Positions 44,883 to 61,988 are shown, counted from the first letter of the stretch. The stretch is DNA of 64,000 bases from Vermamoeba vermiformis (GCA_045837725.1 JBEWZL010000263.1:124001-188000); one strand, 5' to 3'. Numbers and translations are program-made. The notes: generated by a model not told the origin, from the letters alone.

Positions 44883-45320
44883 CTTCTCGCGTGGTACTAG
44901 TCAACTGAGACAATAGCGATAAAAGGAGCGTTTGCGCGACCAAAATAAATGGCGCGTGACGGCAAAGCTTGAAATGCACCATAAAAGGTAAAAATAAGAA
45001 ATGTTTTCACTGATTTTTCGTGTGCTGGACCAATCGCGTAACAGCACGTCGAGAATCCTCCGGTGTACGGTTTACCGTTCGATAAATTAATTTGCGAACA
45101 CCACGACCATAGTTCGTAAAATGTGGTGCACCAAGGGAGCCGCAGAGTTGCAGATCGTCCGACGGTTTACTTGACGGATTCAGGAAAGGAGGTCTGCGAA
45201 TTCAATTGTCAATGTAACCGGCCGGAACCAGGGGTCTAAGAAACTTCCTACGTTTACACAATCTTGAGTTCAATCGAAAACAATCTCGTCCATTTTTTTT
45301 CGCAACCAACTTCAACCAAC
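44883..45320. other. Divergent promoter region, bHLH gene / PLBD
   Basis: 438 bp between divergent start codons. A CCAAT motif occurs at about 45031. I see no gene or RNA. Confidence 0.3.
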
Positions 45321-47305
45321 ATGCCCCGCTTTATACTTGGTGCTTTGCTATTGCTATTTTTATTCGATACTTGCGTAGCTCGTGCGGTGGTTACAGCGTA
45401 TTATAACCCTCAAGCCCAGCAATGGTCCTTTGAGCTCGTTGAAGATGCATCTGGGGTTGCAACTGCAGTATTTTACGATGAAATGAATATCACTGGTTGG
45501 GATCGCCTTTACGTTCGATCAAATCCCAGCTATTCGAACGATTTGCAAGCCTACGCAGCTGGTGAGTCTAAATCCAAGTGACAGTTGGATTGTCACAAGA
45601 AAATCAAAATAATATAATATTATATTTGCCATTAACGTCAAGTGGCAATAACTTATTTATCATCAGGGTACGTGGAAGGAATTATTTCAGCGTTGAAAAT
45701 TAATCAGTGGTATCAAAACTTCTTTGCGGGAGTATTTGGAGACAAAGCGCCAACCAAGCAATTTACTGCGTTCATGACTGCGCAATATCAATGGACTATG
45801 AATCGCGCAGTACAAGGATGCAGCTCCGATAAACAACAGTAAGGTCCAGATCTATTTGATTTCTGTCTCATTCCTTTATCAATAGCCCTGAACGTGAGTA
45901 CTGGTGCCAAGCACTGACAGTGCTGCAGCAGATTGAAGGTCTCACTGACGGCTATGGCGAGATCTATCCCTCGCAAGTAAGTGACTTGCTAAAGAGTGTC
46001 ACCTGTACTCACCTTCATGCAGCTCTCAGTGCTCGACATGTACACGCTCAATGCAGCAGGAGATCTCGAGAACTTGGTAGGACTGTACAATAAGGAGAAT
46101 TATCGCGGCTCTGCTCTCGCTCGTCGACGTGAATTTTTCAATGAAATTGGACTCGACTGTTCAGCGTTCATTAAGGTGACTGACACTGATCTCTTCTTCG
46201 GCCACACAACTTGGACCGAGTACTCGTCGATGAATCGCATTTACAAGCACTATGAACTCAACTACAGCTATCAATCCACCACTGCTCGTCGTGTTGGATT
46301 CTCTTCACGACCAGGTTTCGTCTCGTCCAAGGATGACTTCTATCAAATGGACAGGTAATGTCGTTGCCAATGGTTTGGTATTATGTCTTACTAACTATAA
46401 TCAGCGGTCTCGTGTCACAAGAGACTACCATCTCTCTCATAAATGAAACCTTGTACCAAGCTGTCACGTACAAATCGGTGCTGTGTTTCATGCGTTCAGT
46501 ACTTGCAAATAGAATGGCGCGCAGTGCTCGCGAATGGACTGAAATCTTTGCAAAGTATAACTCGGGAACGTAAGTGAACAGTTGTATTGTGCAGGTGTAC
46601 CTTTCTAACAATGCCTCTTCAGTTACAACAATCAGTGGATGGTCATTGACTTGAACAAGTATTCGCCAGGTCTGCCAATAGTACGCGACACCTTCTGGAT
46701 CATCGAACAAATCCCCGGCATGACGCGCAGTGCTGACATGAGTGACTTCCTCGCGCAGAACGGCTACTGGCCTTCATTCAACGAGGCCTATTTTGCCGAT
46801 ATCTACGCAGTATCTGGTCTGCCCAATCCGTCGCCAATCAACGGCCAGGGCGGTAGCTACATCAATGACCCGCGCTTCAAAATCTTTACTCGCGATCAGA
46901 GCCAAGTGACGTCCATGGCCGGCATGATGCACATCTTGCAGTACAACGATTGGCAGAACGATCCGTTGCAGAAGGGCAGTCCCGCTGAGGGCATTGCATC
47001 GCGCTATGATCTGATTCAGAACAAAACACTTGCATTCGGTGGCATCGATTCCAAGGCAAGTGTCAACCGTGATCCGTTCTGTCGGTTCTGCAACATCTAA
47101 TCTTACACAGATCACGTCATATAATTTGATGTTACCTGCCATGGGATCGGAAAAGGGTCCGATGTTTGTGGTGGCTTATTCAGGACCAACGCACCAAGGT
47201 CAAGATCCATTCGTGTGGACTTCAAAATTCACCGACAAACACGTGGGGCAACCTGATGTATGGGACTTTGATTGGCGAGTAATCTCTTCGAACAGTGCCA
47301 TGTGA
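45321..47305 (+). CDS. PLBD: Phospholipase B-like lysosomal hydrolase
   Basis: About seven exons. The signal peptide is MPRFILGALLLLFLFDTCVA with cleavage near ARA. The PLBD pattern follows: YNPQAQQWSFELVEDASGVA, YLSSGYVEGIISALKINQWY, then LDCSAFIKVTDTDLFFGHTT, the N-terminal nucleophile region in which the Cys becomes the first residue after autocleavage. NNQWMVIDLNKYSPGLPI, EQIPGMTRSADMSDFLAQNG and a terminal WRVISSNSAM complete the fold. Family members are Ntn-hydrolases of lysosomes or secretory vesicles (laminin-ancestor/PLBD1/PLBD2; PlbA in Dictyostelium). Catalytic Cys is present. The palindromic words are rare here. Confidence 0.92.
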
Positions 47306-47458
47306 TGACCTCGTATAAATAACTCTTCTTTGGTATAATGGGAATCGGTGACATTTCTGGGAGCGTTCACTGAAAAAACTGGCTGAAAGTTTTTCAATCG
47401 ATTTTGATTTAACTTGTTATTACCTTATAGTACACCATATAACTAACAATCAGACAAA

Positions 47459-51312
<3,854 letters not shown>

Positions 51313-51386
51313 GCAGTGTGTTCATTTAAGTAAACATTATTTTATTTTCACATTTGCTTCTGTACATCGACTAGTGACAACGAGCG

Positions 51387-52756
51387 ATGGGATTAAGATC
51401 AAAGATAACGCTAATAGTGCTCATTGGGTTGATTGCGACTGCATTAGTAAGCATAGCGTAATCTTCAGCTAGATCTGCCGTTTAACAACCTAATTTATTA
51501 ATTACCAGTCACGAGATTTTCCATGCCCGTTCTCAAGAGTATTAAGCCTGCAGAACCCTCCACTAACGGGTAATATTTCCACAACTATATTTTATGTTGA
51601 ATTTCTCAGCGCCAATATACTATCATCGAATTAATTACCGTTAATAATTCACAAATACTGTTAAAATTACAACTGTAATTTTCAGGGCCGGATGTGCGCG
51701 TGTTACAAAATTTGCTCAACAGATCCTCTTTCGTTAAGCCTGCCGTTGCTATTACAATGAACTACGACCAAGACACTGCCCACGCTGTCAAACAGTTCCA
51801 AGTTGGTCACAAATTGTACGTATTCTGTGCCGTGCCATCCAGTTCACTCACATTCGCTACAGACGCGTGACGAAAGGCGTGGTTGAGCAGCGCACTGCAG
51901 ATCTGTTGCTCAAGTTGCACACTGACGACCATTATACCGATGATGGCAGTATATTGCCGGGCTACAAGTACAAGGTGAGTGCGCTGACACGTGTCAAACA
52001 CAGACCGACACTGACTGATCACGTGCTCAGGTATACTTGCCGGTATATCGCAATCGATCGATCGAGACCAAGGGCACGCTGTTCGATGCCACCATGCAGC
52101 CGCTGTTCACCTTCCACGCACGGGCTCACGGACAGAACGACGCGCACGGCAACGCACTCGGCATGGTGGGTATTTGACACGTGTCACAGTACAGGTCAGT
52201 GATTGACACGTGATGGCAGTTCTGTTCGAGTGGCAACACCCCGACTGGTCTGTTTGAATTTGACTTGAACTCACCCGGTACGTGTCCCTGCAGCTATTAT
52301 TAGATCGGTGTATATTGACCTCCCCCCGCAGAGGATGATCCAGTCTCGTTTGGTCCCTATCCCGTCAATCGTGTCACCAATGGACTGCGCGGCAATGGTT
52401 TTGTCACCACGAATGACGTCCGCACTGTGCGCAATGGCATCTTGCTGCACACTGGTGAGTGCTCGAAGTGACACGTGTCACTAGTAGTGCAGTAGAATTG
52501 ACGCGATGACAGGTGAGTGGCAGAACTGGACCCCCTCGCAGCCAATGCCCAACTCGAACGGCTGCATCCACAGCCACCCTGACGAGATCAAGCAGGTAAT
52601 GTGGCGCTGTCGTCTTTGCGTCATTCTTCTCATGCCTGGTAATAGATTTGGCATATTCTCGTGTCTTTGGGCGTACAAGTGCGCAATAATACCGATGGCA
52701 AGCTGCCTTATCCGTACAAACCTCAAGGCTTGATCTCGATCGAGCAACAGGATTAG
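51387..52756 (+). CDS. Secreted peptidoglycan-binding + L,D-transpeptidase-like (YkuD) protein
   Basis: The start MGLRSKITLIVLIGLIATAL is a signal peptide; mature protein begins near SRDFPCPF. A PG_binding_1-like domain follows: GPDVRVLQNLLNRSSF, then DTAHAVKQFQVGHKL and GVVEQRTADLLLKLH. The second domain begins YLPVYRNRSIETKGTLFDAT, has HARAHGQNDAHG, and ends with the YkuD-like site LLHTGEW..SNGCIHSHPDEI with candidate catalytic His and Cys. Such enzymes crosslink bacterial peptidoglycan; a eukaryote without that wall would more likely use it to bind or attack bacterial walls, as prey digestion or defence. Several spliceosomal introns are present. Bacterial origin by transfer is likely but old. 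About 290 aa. Confidence 0.8.
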
Positions 52757-52888
52757 AGAACAGTTGTAGATTGTAGATTAGTAGCACCAAATAACAAGAG
52801 CCAAGTCTTATTAAATATAATGCTGGTTCATAAAATGTGATTCAACACAAGTAACGCGCGAGTAATTCATTTTGTTACGCGATCCCCA

Positions 52889-55800
52889 ATGAGTACACCA
52901 CAAGACTGGAGCAGTTACGAGTCAGATACACTGCCACGTGCTGAATCAGCCACTACATCGAGCAGTCGCTACACTACAACGAGCGGCAGTAACGATACTG
53001 ACACCTCTGGGTATCATTACGCGACGGATGCAGATCTGAGAAGCATGGATTACGGCGATACTCATGAAGCGTCCAATAATAATACCCATGATCATATTGA
53101 AGATCATGGCACTTTAAAGGATAAGGATCGAAGTCACCTCGACTTTGAGATGAAGGGATCTGACAAACTCGTTTGGCACAACAAGTTTATTCAAATAATG
53201 GACGAATTAAAAAAAGTTGACGTCAAGAATACCCTGCCTTATAGTGAACGAGAGCGCATCTGGCGGGAGTTGGGAAATTTGGCTAAGGTAATTAAATTTT
53301 CAATAATTTCGTTTAATTTAATTATTTATTTCACTTGTTATCGCGCATTTAATTGTGTTTGATTATTTATTCAATTATATCATGATGGCGCGAGCTGATT
53401 TAATGTCACACACTACCGCAGGATTTCCTCTACGCCGCGCAGACCTACGGCAAGATTATCATCAGCGAAGTGTTCTTGCCGAATGAAAAGAAGACTATAG
53501 CACCCATCACTAACAAAGGAATATGCGGCGGTGAAAAGTGAGCGATCAGATCACGCCATTACAACCGCACTAACAGCCTTGTCTAGATACATCGTGAACT
53601 CGATGCTGTTCAAATTTGCAGTCGATCACCGCCAGTTATTTGCAGGCGACGAGACAGCGACGATCAAAGTGGCAGGACTGGATCTGGTGAGTCTCAACTA
53701 CTGGACCGAGCACGGCCGTCAAGTGGGTCTGTTGCCCCCGCTCTCCGTGCTGCTCGACTACCGCGGCTTCAGAGTGCTGGCCCAGGCCATCTTGCCGCTC
53801 GGTCCTGAGTCCCTCAAGTGCGGCAGTGCTGATGCTGGTGAGCACGTGATCAGTCCTCCCCCCGCCCTCGCTGGTACGCACTCGAATAGTGTCGCATTCA
53901 ACGGCTCTAACTGCAGCCCCCTAGACAAAATATCACACTGCGCGAAACAGCTGAATCTGAAAGAGCACTACGTCGTGCAGCGGTCCATTGATGTGCCCAC
54001 CAGCACGAGCTCGCCGTACCTCAACACCAGTGCCGTGACAGGTGTCAATAACAGCAGCGATGATTTGACGCAGATACACGCTGAGGCCTACAATCAGAGC
54101 AACAGTTCGCTGCTCGACGATGACGCGCAGCATCAACTGACCAATCAGAGCACTGCGCACGATGAGACACAGCGCTACGCCCTGCCATCGCTGAATATGA
54201 CACTAGTCAAGGTACACGCGGCCATTGACCTCGAGTTCCATCAAGGCACTGATGGGCGCTATTACATGTTGGACTTTTCGCGCAGTTTCCCGCCACAAGA
54301 TGCGCACATTCAATCGCAGTACGTGCAGGCAATCAACACGCTATTAGTACGAGCTCTATAATAACTGTCATTATTACAGTGTCAAAATGCGACACTTGTT
54401 CAAATTGCTGCGCCCTGAATTCGTGCGACACTACATGAAGCCACTCAATGCTGACGCCTATTCCAAGTTCATTCGCATTGACAAGAGTAAGCGGCAGTTA
54501 AATTGATGTCACTCTTGCTGACTATATTTAGAAAATATTCCCATGACTGACGATGAGCTATCACGTGTCGTAGAACTTCGTCAACAACAAATCTCCGACG
54601 AGCGAGATATCTCCGAGGCCACGCGCCACTTGATTGAGGTCGTGGTGCCCAAATTCGTGCGCCGATTCAAGAAGATTCACTCGCTGTTGGGCCACACTGA
54701 GCGCCACTTGTTTGCGCGCCACTGGTTCTACATCTTCTTGCACTTCTACGGCATCAACACGCGCATGTTGGGGTTTGTGCGCGGGCTCGTCAAAGTCGAG
54801 GCTCTGTTTGCAGGCGAATCAGACTTCATCCCGCGCGGTGACTCGTACATCTCGATCGAGTTCATCACGGACAAGCTGCGCAATATGAGTGGCAACACCT
54901 CGCGCGGCTCACTCATGAACAGCTCGGACTCGGCAGCGCTGTCATCGACTCCGACCAGTGCGCGCACTGACACCTCACAGCGCGCCAATTACGCATTCAC
55001 GATGAGCAGCTGGTCGATGATACTGCTGATCAAAATGTTGGCGCGGTGCATCAAGAACAAAATCCGACAAATGTTGCGCGATGAAATGCGACGCGTCAAG
55101 TACATGGGCGAGCGACCCTACATAGAAGCAGTGGTCAAGTCCCTCAATCTCATCTTCGGAGATCACGCGGCCTCAGAGGAGTACTGGCAAGGCACGCTGA
55201 AGCCAGTGTTGGAAGAGCAGTTCTTGAGTGCCCTCACGCCCGAAGAGCAGGCCATGTCCTCGCTCAAACACTACATTCGCGAGTTCCCGTGCTACAACTA
55301 CTACATGGTCGATGTCAAGACTGGCCGTCATCAGCCCGACACGATCAGATCTAACGGCCTCTGTCTCTTGTTCTCCGAGGTCGTGGATCTGCTCGGACTC
55401 ACTTTCAATCAGAGCTACAAACAGTTCGCGACCAATGCTGATCTGTTCAGCTACGAGCAGCCCTTCGATGTGATGGATGTCGTGACTATCAACGAGAAGA
55501 TTAAGACCATTCACGTCCTCGCGCATTCGCAGGGTGTCGTGCTCAGAATGCGCGCCAATGCCGCTGAAAAGACGAGAGGTAAGTAACTTGAGGTCTAATT
55601 TTAGCTCATCGGTCACTTGCAGGCAGTGAATTCGCTCGCAGTTTGTACGAGGCATCATTGGACTATGTAAGTAGCACAATACACTGTACGAGCCATGCTG
55701 ATATCAACCAGTTCCGCATGAGTCTCAAAGCCATGCCACGTGATCACCGCACTTGGCGCAACACCGCGGATGTGTTTCAACAACTCAAATTCTACAACCT

Positions 55801-56425
55801 CGCGGAACTGTTCTACATCTTCAGCTTGAAAGGTGAGTCCTATTGGTCACGTAACAATATCTAATGCACTGGCCCAGTGCTGCCCACGGAGAGTGTGACG
55901 CTGTACAAGTTGGCGCACTTCTACGCTGATTGTCGCAACAAACACAAAGAGGCCGAGCAGAAGTTCAAGGTACGAGTCTACTAGTAGTAGTGCTGTGAAA
56001 CAATTGCAGCACTCTGTTTGACCCTTTGACGATTATGACACCTGTCACAGGAATCACTCGCCTCTGAGCCCACAGTGGTGGCTACAGTCGGTCTCGTGAC
56101 ACTGCTCAGTCGTGCTGGTCGCTTGCAAGAGGCCCACGCGCTGTTGACCGAGGCACGAGTCACGTGGTCGGACAGCTGGGCCCTCGAGTGGCACACTGCA
56201 CGCACCTTGGTGCAGCTCGGTGACATTCAGGGCTCAGTGCCGCACATTGAACGCGCACTGCAGCTCGGAGCCCCGTCATCGCTGATTGTGCCTGACTACA
56301 ACGCCCTGCTCGATCGGGTGGGTGATCCATTGGGCGAGGTGAATATTCGCTTGCCCGTACCCGAACAGGATCACTTGTCATCGATGGATCTCACTACGAC
56401 CTTCCGATTCATGAAAAAGAATTAA
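52889..56425 (+). CDS. CLU-like domain protein with C-terminal TPRs
   Basis: About nine exons, roughly 1,000 aa. Residues 1-90 are S/T/N/D-rich. The middle has a CLU-like element LLDYRGFRVLAQAILPLGPE and a VNSMLFKFAVDHRQLF stretch, then an insert rich in N and S, then VHAAIDLEFHQGTDGRYYML then DFSRSFPPQD, VKMRHLFKLLRPEFVRHYM. The next ~350 residues are helical (HWFYIFLHFYGINTRMLGF). The end carries TPR-like pairs (FQQLKFYNLAELFYIFSL; LYKLAHFYADCRNKHKEAE; GLVTLLSRAGRLQEAHALL). CLUH/TSS proteins combine CLU and TPRs and bind nuclear mRNAs for mitochondrial proteins; this may be a divergent relative rather than the ortholog. Confidence 0.68.
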
Positions 56426-56819
56426 TCTCTGATTAGCCCAATGTAGATAACAAGGTAAGTCCTAATGTCCCACAGTTAAATATTGCGGTGCAAATTCATT
56501 CACAGTGGCAAAGTTGTGGTGTCACGGGAATTGCACAATCAAATGCCAATATTTCCATTGAAGTTTATCATTTTTAACGATGCAGCAATTAATCTGCGCG
56601 CCGAGATGAATGAGATGAAATTCGGCTTGATAATTTATCGACCAGATCTGTTTTCGCGCAGATCTGCCGGAAAATTTTCCAAATTTAATTATCACCTGCA
56701 GTTGGCGGCAATACCAACAATATAATGCTTCGAGTGATTTATTATCATTTAGTCAATTCAGCAAACAACAACTAACAAGAAGTCAAATAGACATTTTTGG
56801 TTATAATTAAGCAAAGTCA
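56426..56819. other. Spacer before ABHD18
   Basis: An 80-codon frame at 56483-56725 is open but begins inside non-conserved sequence and resembles nothing known. The rest is A+T-rich and would hold the ABHD18 promoter. Confidence 0.25.
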
Positions 56820-58229
56820 ATGTTGGCCGTCAGAAGATTAGCAAACTATGTCACAGGTCTGAGTGCCGAGTCATTCAATGTCAACAAGTGGGTCAACACT
56901 TCACTCGCGTAAGTCTTGCGTGATCTAAGCCACCTAACACCAGATCTAACTGTATTCTTCAGCGGCAATTCAGGGCTCATCTCAAAGTGTCTCGGTGCAC
57001 TCGACGACGCATGGATATCAGTGTACAGCAGATCTAGCCGCAACACTTCCTTTGGTGAAGGTATATTGTTCGGATCCACGAACTGTAGACCTGATTAGTT
57101 CTCGCGATCTGACGAAGTATACCACTAGGTTGGGGCTGGTTCAAAAATGACATTAGCTTCTTCGACACTGCTCAACGGATCACTGTGCGCTGGCAGAGCG
57201 AGTGGCAGAACAAAGGCGCGTACTTCATTCGCACGGGTGTGTTCTGCTCGCCCATCACAGTCGAGGAGGGAATTCACGCTGATTGCACGGAAGGTATGGC
57301 GTATGAATTAACATCTATGGTGGCCTTGATTTATGAAATTTCCGCAGCATTATTCGAAATAATGGTCCCCTCTCTCGAGCGCACAGACTTTCCTATCTGC
57401 GTGCAATTAGCCGCGACGAACGATCAAGGACTGTGGAAGCGACGCAGATTTGTCGCACAACCCCTCATCGAGCACGGCATTGGCTCCGTGATATTAGAGA
57501 ATGCGTATTACGGCGCCAGACGTCCCAAGGCCTACACACTGCCCTTCGGTGCCTTGCCCAAAGTGAGTGACTTGTATCTCATGGGCAAGGCGACTATTGA
57601 AGAGGGTCGCAGTCTGTTGCGCTGGTTGCGCGAGGACTACGGGCACAAAGGACCGCTCGGTGTCACTGGCATCTCCATGGGTGCAGCGATGGCCACAGCT
57701 ATTGGGTGTAGCGCACCATTCGAGTACGTGTGAATAATGCACCTTGAAATAGCAACAATTCTGACCTGTTAACAGAGTGGCCGTGGCGTCATGTCTGCCC
57801 GCTCATTCACCTGTGCCCATCTACACGGAAGGTGTGCTGAGCAAGGCCGTGCACTGGGAGATACTGCGCGGTGAAATGAATTTTGAGAGCGAAGACGACG
57901 CTAAAAACCACATGCAAAGCTTCCTCAATCTGGCTAGCCTCGACGAAATCCTCAAATTTCACAAAACACCTTTCGCTTACGTACAAATCTCAGCGGTGAA
58001 TGACAGGTACATTCCCAACGATTCCGCACAGCTCTTGTACGACGTGGTAGCAGAACGCTGTCGCACTCACGCGCACGAATTGACCTGGATTCGTGGCGGA
58101 CACGTGTCAAGTGTTTTGATTGACCGCAACAAGATCATTGATGCTATTGTGCGCTCATTTGAATTGCTGAAAGAAAGACAACAAGAAAAAAAGAAAAAGA
58201 ACAAACTCAAGCCGCTGCTTGAACTGTAA
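56820..58229 (+). CDS. ABHD18: Alpha/beta hydrolase ABHD18-like
   Basis: About five exons. The start MLAVRRLANYVTGLSAES may be a targeting peptide. Family blocks: WISVYSRSSRNTSFGEGWGW, YFIRTGVFCSPI, RFVAQPLIEHGIGSVILENA then YYGARRPK, and the nucleophile elbow LGVTGISMGAAMA (G-x-S-x-G Ser). Later SAVNDRYIPNDSAQ holds a candidate Asp and WIRGGHVSSVL the His. ABHD18 is reported as a mitochondrial cardiolipin-related acyl hydrolase in recent animal work; I rely only on homology here. It ends in a lysine-rich tail (KKKKNKLKPLLEL). Confidence 0.88.
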
Positions 58230-58367
58230 ATAAAGTGTAAATATTTAAACATGATTTAATGTTACTGTACAACAACTAAGACTAGCTTCTAATTCCTGAA
58301 AAAACTATTTACAATCTGTACATCAGAACTGACTACATCAGTTACACTGGCCAATGTCATGATCGAA

Positions 58368-60956
58368 TTATTCGACAGAAGGAACTTCAACGGCTTCAGG
58401 TTCAGCATTTTCACTCTTTTCTACGATGTTTTCTACGGTGTTTTCGACCTTTTCTTGCACAACCTCTTCCACTTTGGCCTCGGTATCTTCTTTCTTTTCT
58501 TCGGTCTTCTCTTCAGTGGTATTGGCATTGGTATTGTTTTCAATCTGGTTCGTGTTGTTGACTGCTTCGGCGAGCTTTTGTCTGTTGATCGAAAAACTCT
58601 TCAAGTCAATCACGAGCACACTAATATTATCAGTGCTGCCGTGATCCAAGGCGTAGTTTCTCAGCCTCTCAGCAGCAGCTTGCATGTCGGTCTCATCGCG
58701 AATCAAGTTGACAGCTTGTTGATCGCTGATCACATCCCACAGACCATCACAAGCTAAAATCAATAACTCATCGGTATCATTAATCTCGTGCTTGATGATG
58801 TCAGGCACTGCAATGACAGGTGTCAATAAGGCATCACCAATGGCTCGGGACACGGAAAGCAATCCTTTGACACGACCACCGTTCACGAATCCTCCAGCTT
58901 CTTTGATACGCTTCAATTCATCAGGATGTTCTGCAAGCATAATTAGTCATTGTACAGCATTACATTGTGAATTATACGTACCAGGCTTGTGATCGGTTGA
59001 CAAGCGCTGAGCTTTGCCAGCTTGAGCCAACACAACACGACTGTCACCAACATTGGCAATGTAGAAGAAGTGGTCGATAAAGTATGCTGAGAGAGCGGTG
59101 CAGCCAACATACTTGGCCCAGCCCTGAATCGAGCGATCAATCTCCACGTAGGCTTGTGTCATGGCCTCGCCAATCTGGTCTTCACCGAGTGTTGACAACT
59201 TGTGCTTGAGACACACAGCGAGAGACTTGGCGCAGTAATCTGCGACTTCACGCCCTCCGTGACCATCTGTTCAATGGCGTTAATTCGCGATATTAAAGCT
59301 TGAGATAACTTACCAAATAAGGCAAACAAATCTTCGTTGTCTTTCTCGCGGAACTGACCGTGCACAATGACTGCATCCTCCATGGACTCGCGGCGACCAA
59401 TCGTGTCACTCAGACCGAAACGGAAGCGATTGCTCAGAGTGACTTTGGGGAACTTTTCAAAGTTGACAAATGCCAACCACTAGCGATGATTAGACACGAG
59501 TGTTAAGAGCTGTGATGACACTTACTGGGAACTCCTCCAAGGGATCAAGTTGTTTCTTGGGTCCAGTCTTGGAGTAACTGCGATTGAATCTATTTGGCGG
59601 GCTTGAAGGACTCGTGCTGAGGTTGGCGTTGGAGCCAGCATTGGTGTTGTTCTTGTTGATGATTCGTGTGCGACTGATTGCGTGTTTGCGACGATAAGGC
59701 ACGGCATTCAAGAGGTCGTCCATGACATTGGTGATCGAATAGTTGCGCTCTAGCAGCTTCTCGACCTCGTTCATATGCGCTGCGGACAATTTGTTGCCTG
59801 AAATAAGGTCGTCAGTGTCCTGTCACGTGACTACTAGTGAATGACAGGCGTACCGTCCAAGTCAAGTCCAATCACGTGATAATGCGCGTCCAAGAACTGC
59901 TTGATGAGCTCGAGACTGGCGTCAGTCAACGCGTTGTTCTTGAGATCAATGTGCCGCAACACATCGTTCATGTCGCTCTTCAGTGCCTCGACGACTGCAT
60001 CACTCAGCTTGGTGCCGCGGAGGTGCAGTGCTTTGAGCGAGTTGTTCTGGCCCAGCGCACCGAAGATAGACTCGGCCACGTGATCACCGAGTGAATTCTC
60101 CGACAAGTCTAGCGTGTAGAGCGATGCGTCTTTAACGAGCGAGACCAACTATGATAAATAATAATTGTCATCAGAATCAGAAGAATTAATGCAAAGACTA
60201 GCGTGAAAATTATTAATAAAATTGACCTATTCATAGCTGTATAATTGATATAATATTGACAATATTCAAAATTATATGATCGTATGCATACCGATTCTCC
60301 AGCCGCAGAGGTGATGGAACAATTTACGAGGGACACATCCGTGATTGCTAAGTGTTCTAATAATACACGGGTTATAAATAGGCTATCGATTAATGCTTGT
60401 GCCATACTTACTTTTAATTGTTTCACATAGCGCAATAGCAGCGACGTCGCCTAAATACGAATTTTCAAGAGAGATCGCAAAAGTTCTTTTGTCCGCAGGA
60501 ATTGCTTGAAGTGCATTATATAGTGTATCGCCGGCCTATTAATATTGCTATTTAGTCGTGGTTATACGCGATTCACAATGAGCTCATTAATAATTATAGC
60601 TGATCTGAATTTCCATTATTATTATTTTAAATACTAGAACATCGATCTTATTCGCAAGATCGTGACCAACAATCGTCAATAATCCATATAAAAGTATATA
60701 GTGAATAATATAGGCCTGTTGTATTGAAAAGATTCGATAAAATACCTCGTTGCTTCTTGCATCTGGCTTCGTCTTTAACAGCTCGGTATATCGTTCACGG
60801 AAAGTATTCAATATCTTAGCTGCCTCTACATATGCAAGAAAATCAAGGTTAAAAATCCTTCAGCGAGAAGCGACTTTGAAATTGAATCCGCCGATCCGAC
60901 AGAATCTTACCTTCATTTGATACCTTCCCAAATATCTTACTGAAAAATCCACCCAT
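58368..60956 (-). CDS. LRR-PP2C protein phosphatase
   Basis: A multi-exon gene starting MGGFFSKIFGKVSNE at 60956; G2, S6 and K7 fit N-myristoylation. The N-terminal part has RNI-type leucine-rich repeats (LYTLDLSENSLGDHVAESIF, LKALHLRGTKLSDAVVEAL, LRHIDLKNNALTDASLELI). A linker with RTRIINKNN and SPSSPPN follows. The PP2C domain is complete: RRESMEDAVIV, LFALF-DGHGG, NVGDSRVVLAQAGKA, LLSVSRAIGD, LACDGLWDVISD and STDNISVLVIDL, giving the acidic Mn/Mg ligands. The tail is acidic and N/T/E-rich. LRR-PP2C order occurs in PHLPP and in fungal adenylate cyclase, but neither PH nor cyclase domain is present. Likely a membrane-anchored Ser/Thr phosphatase. Confidence 0.88.
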
Positions 60957-61144
60957 GTTGGTTAGCAGCAAATCGTTGTTTGATTAGCTGGCCAGTTAAA
61001 CACCAGCCAAACCAGTCCGCGGACAAGTCACGTGGGCCAGAAACAAAAAGCCTCCTTGGCTCGGAAATCACTTCTCTTTATTCCTTGATATCATTACACA
61101 TTCTTCTATTCTTTTTTTTTTGTGCATTGTTCAGCCCTTAAGCC
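60957..61144. other. Short divergent promoter
   Basis: 188 bp between divergent starts of the LRR-PP2C gene and the small mitochondrial protein gene. A CACGTG occurs near 61029 (GTCACGTGGG). No TATA box is clear. Confidence 0.3.
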
Positions 61145-61726
61145 ATGTTTACGGTATCCCGCGTTGCGATTTCTAAGCTCAGATGTAGCTTTGTTTTGTT
61201 AAGCCGTAATGGTGTTAGATATTCTTCGTCACGGCCTTCACCCCGCCCCCGAGGTAGTACGAATTTTAATGCTCATCTAAATCATTGAAGGGACATCTGA
61301 TTGCTAATCTGTATCTTCCTTAGCACCCGAGCAAAAGTCCTCCAATAATAACAAATCTTATTCACAACAAAGTTTGGAACGCATTCAGCAGGCGAGAAAG
61401 ACGACGTAAGTTCATTCTGGATTATTATTATTTAGCATAGAATGATAATTTACGTTTTGAAGCTTCCTTCAGCATTTCTCATTGCTAATGTAATATTCTG
61501 AATAGCGGTAACTCTGGTTCTCACGAGTCTCTTGAAAATAATGCCCAATTCAATGATAACGCGAACAGAGGACTGAATGACTTGAGGTGAGTTAACCTTG
61601 CTCAGAGAGTAGCTGTTTTAACGCCCAGTATACAGAAAAGAATTTATCAGGCGTTCAGAGACGGATCCTGCCATACAAAGCCGAAGAAAAGGAGTAGGAT
61701 CGGCTGACCCCAAAAACGACCAATAA
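61145..61726 (+). CDS. Small basic protein, probably mitochondrial, four exons
   Basis: Four short exons (61145-61253, 61324-61405, 61506-61586, 61636-61726) join exactly to 363 bp, 120 aa, with phases G|CA, AC|C and AG|A. No exon alone is long enough to stand out. The N-terminus MFTVSRVAISKLRCSFVLLS then RNGVRYSSSRP has the look of a mitochondrial presequence with an RY|SS-type cleavage site. The mature part is polar (SQQSLERIQQARKTTGN; ETDPAIQSRRKG) with no known domain. A mitochondrial ribosomal or assembly protein would fit but this is a guess. Confidence 0.55.
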
Positions 61727-61976
61727 CAAAGCTGCTACGTAGTTCCGACTTCACGGTTACGAAAGCTCTCTTATTGCGTGATTCGACACATCAAACTGGC
61801 AAGTCAAACCAATGTCCGCGGACAAACGAGAGGGACATTTGTTTTTGCGCAAGAATGCGCCCAACAATCTTTTCTGTGCTGTCTGCGGACACGGCGCCGT
61901 GTTCCTTTCTTCCCATTCTTTTTGCCATTCGACAAGGGTGGTTTCTACCGCCCAAACTCCTGCACGCCTTCGAAAA

Positions 61977-61988
61977 TATATATAAAAG
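61977..61988 (+). promoter_or_regulatory. TATA box of the gene at 62028
   Basis: TATATATAAAAG, a strong TATA match 40 bp upstream of the ATG at 62028. Confidence 0.55.

Noticed and set aside
56483-56725. 80-codon frame between the CLU-like gene and ABHD18
   Set aside because: No family features or clear context; A+T-rich spacer with chance open frame.
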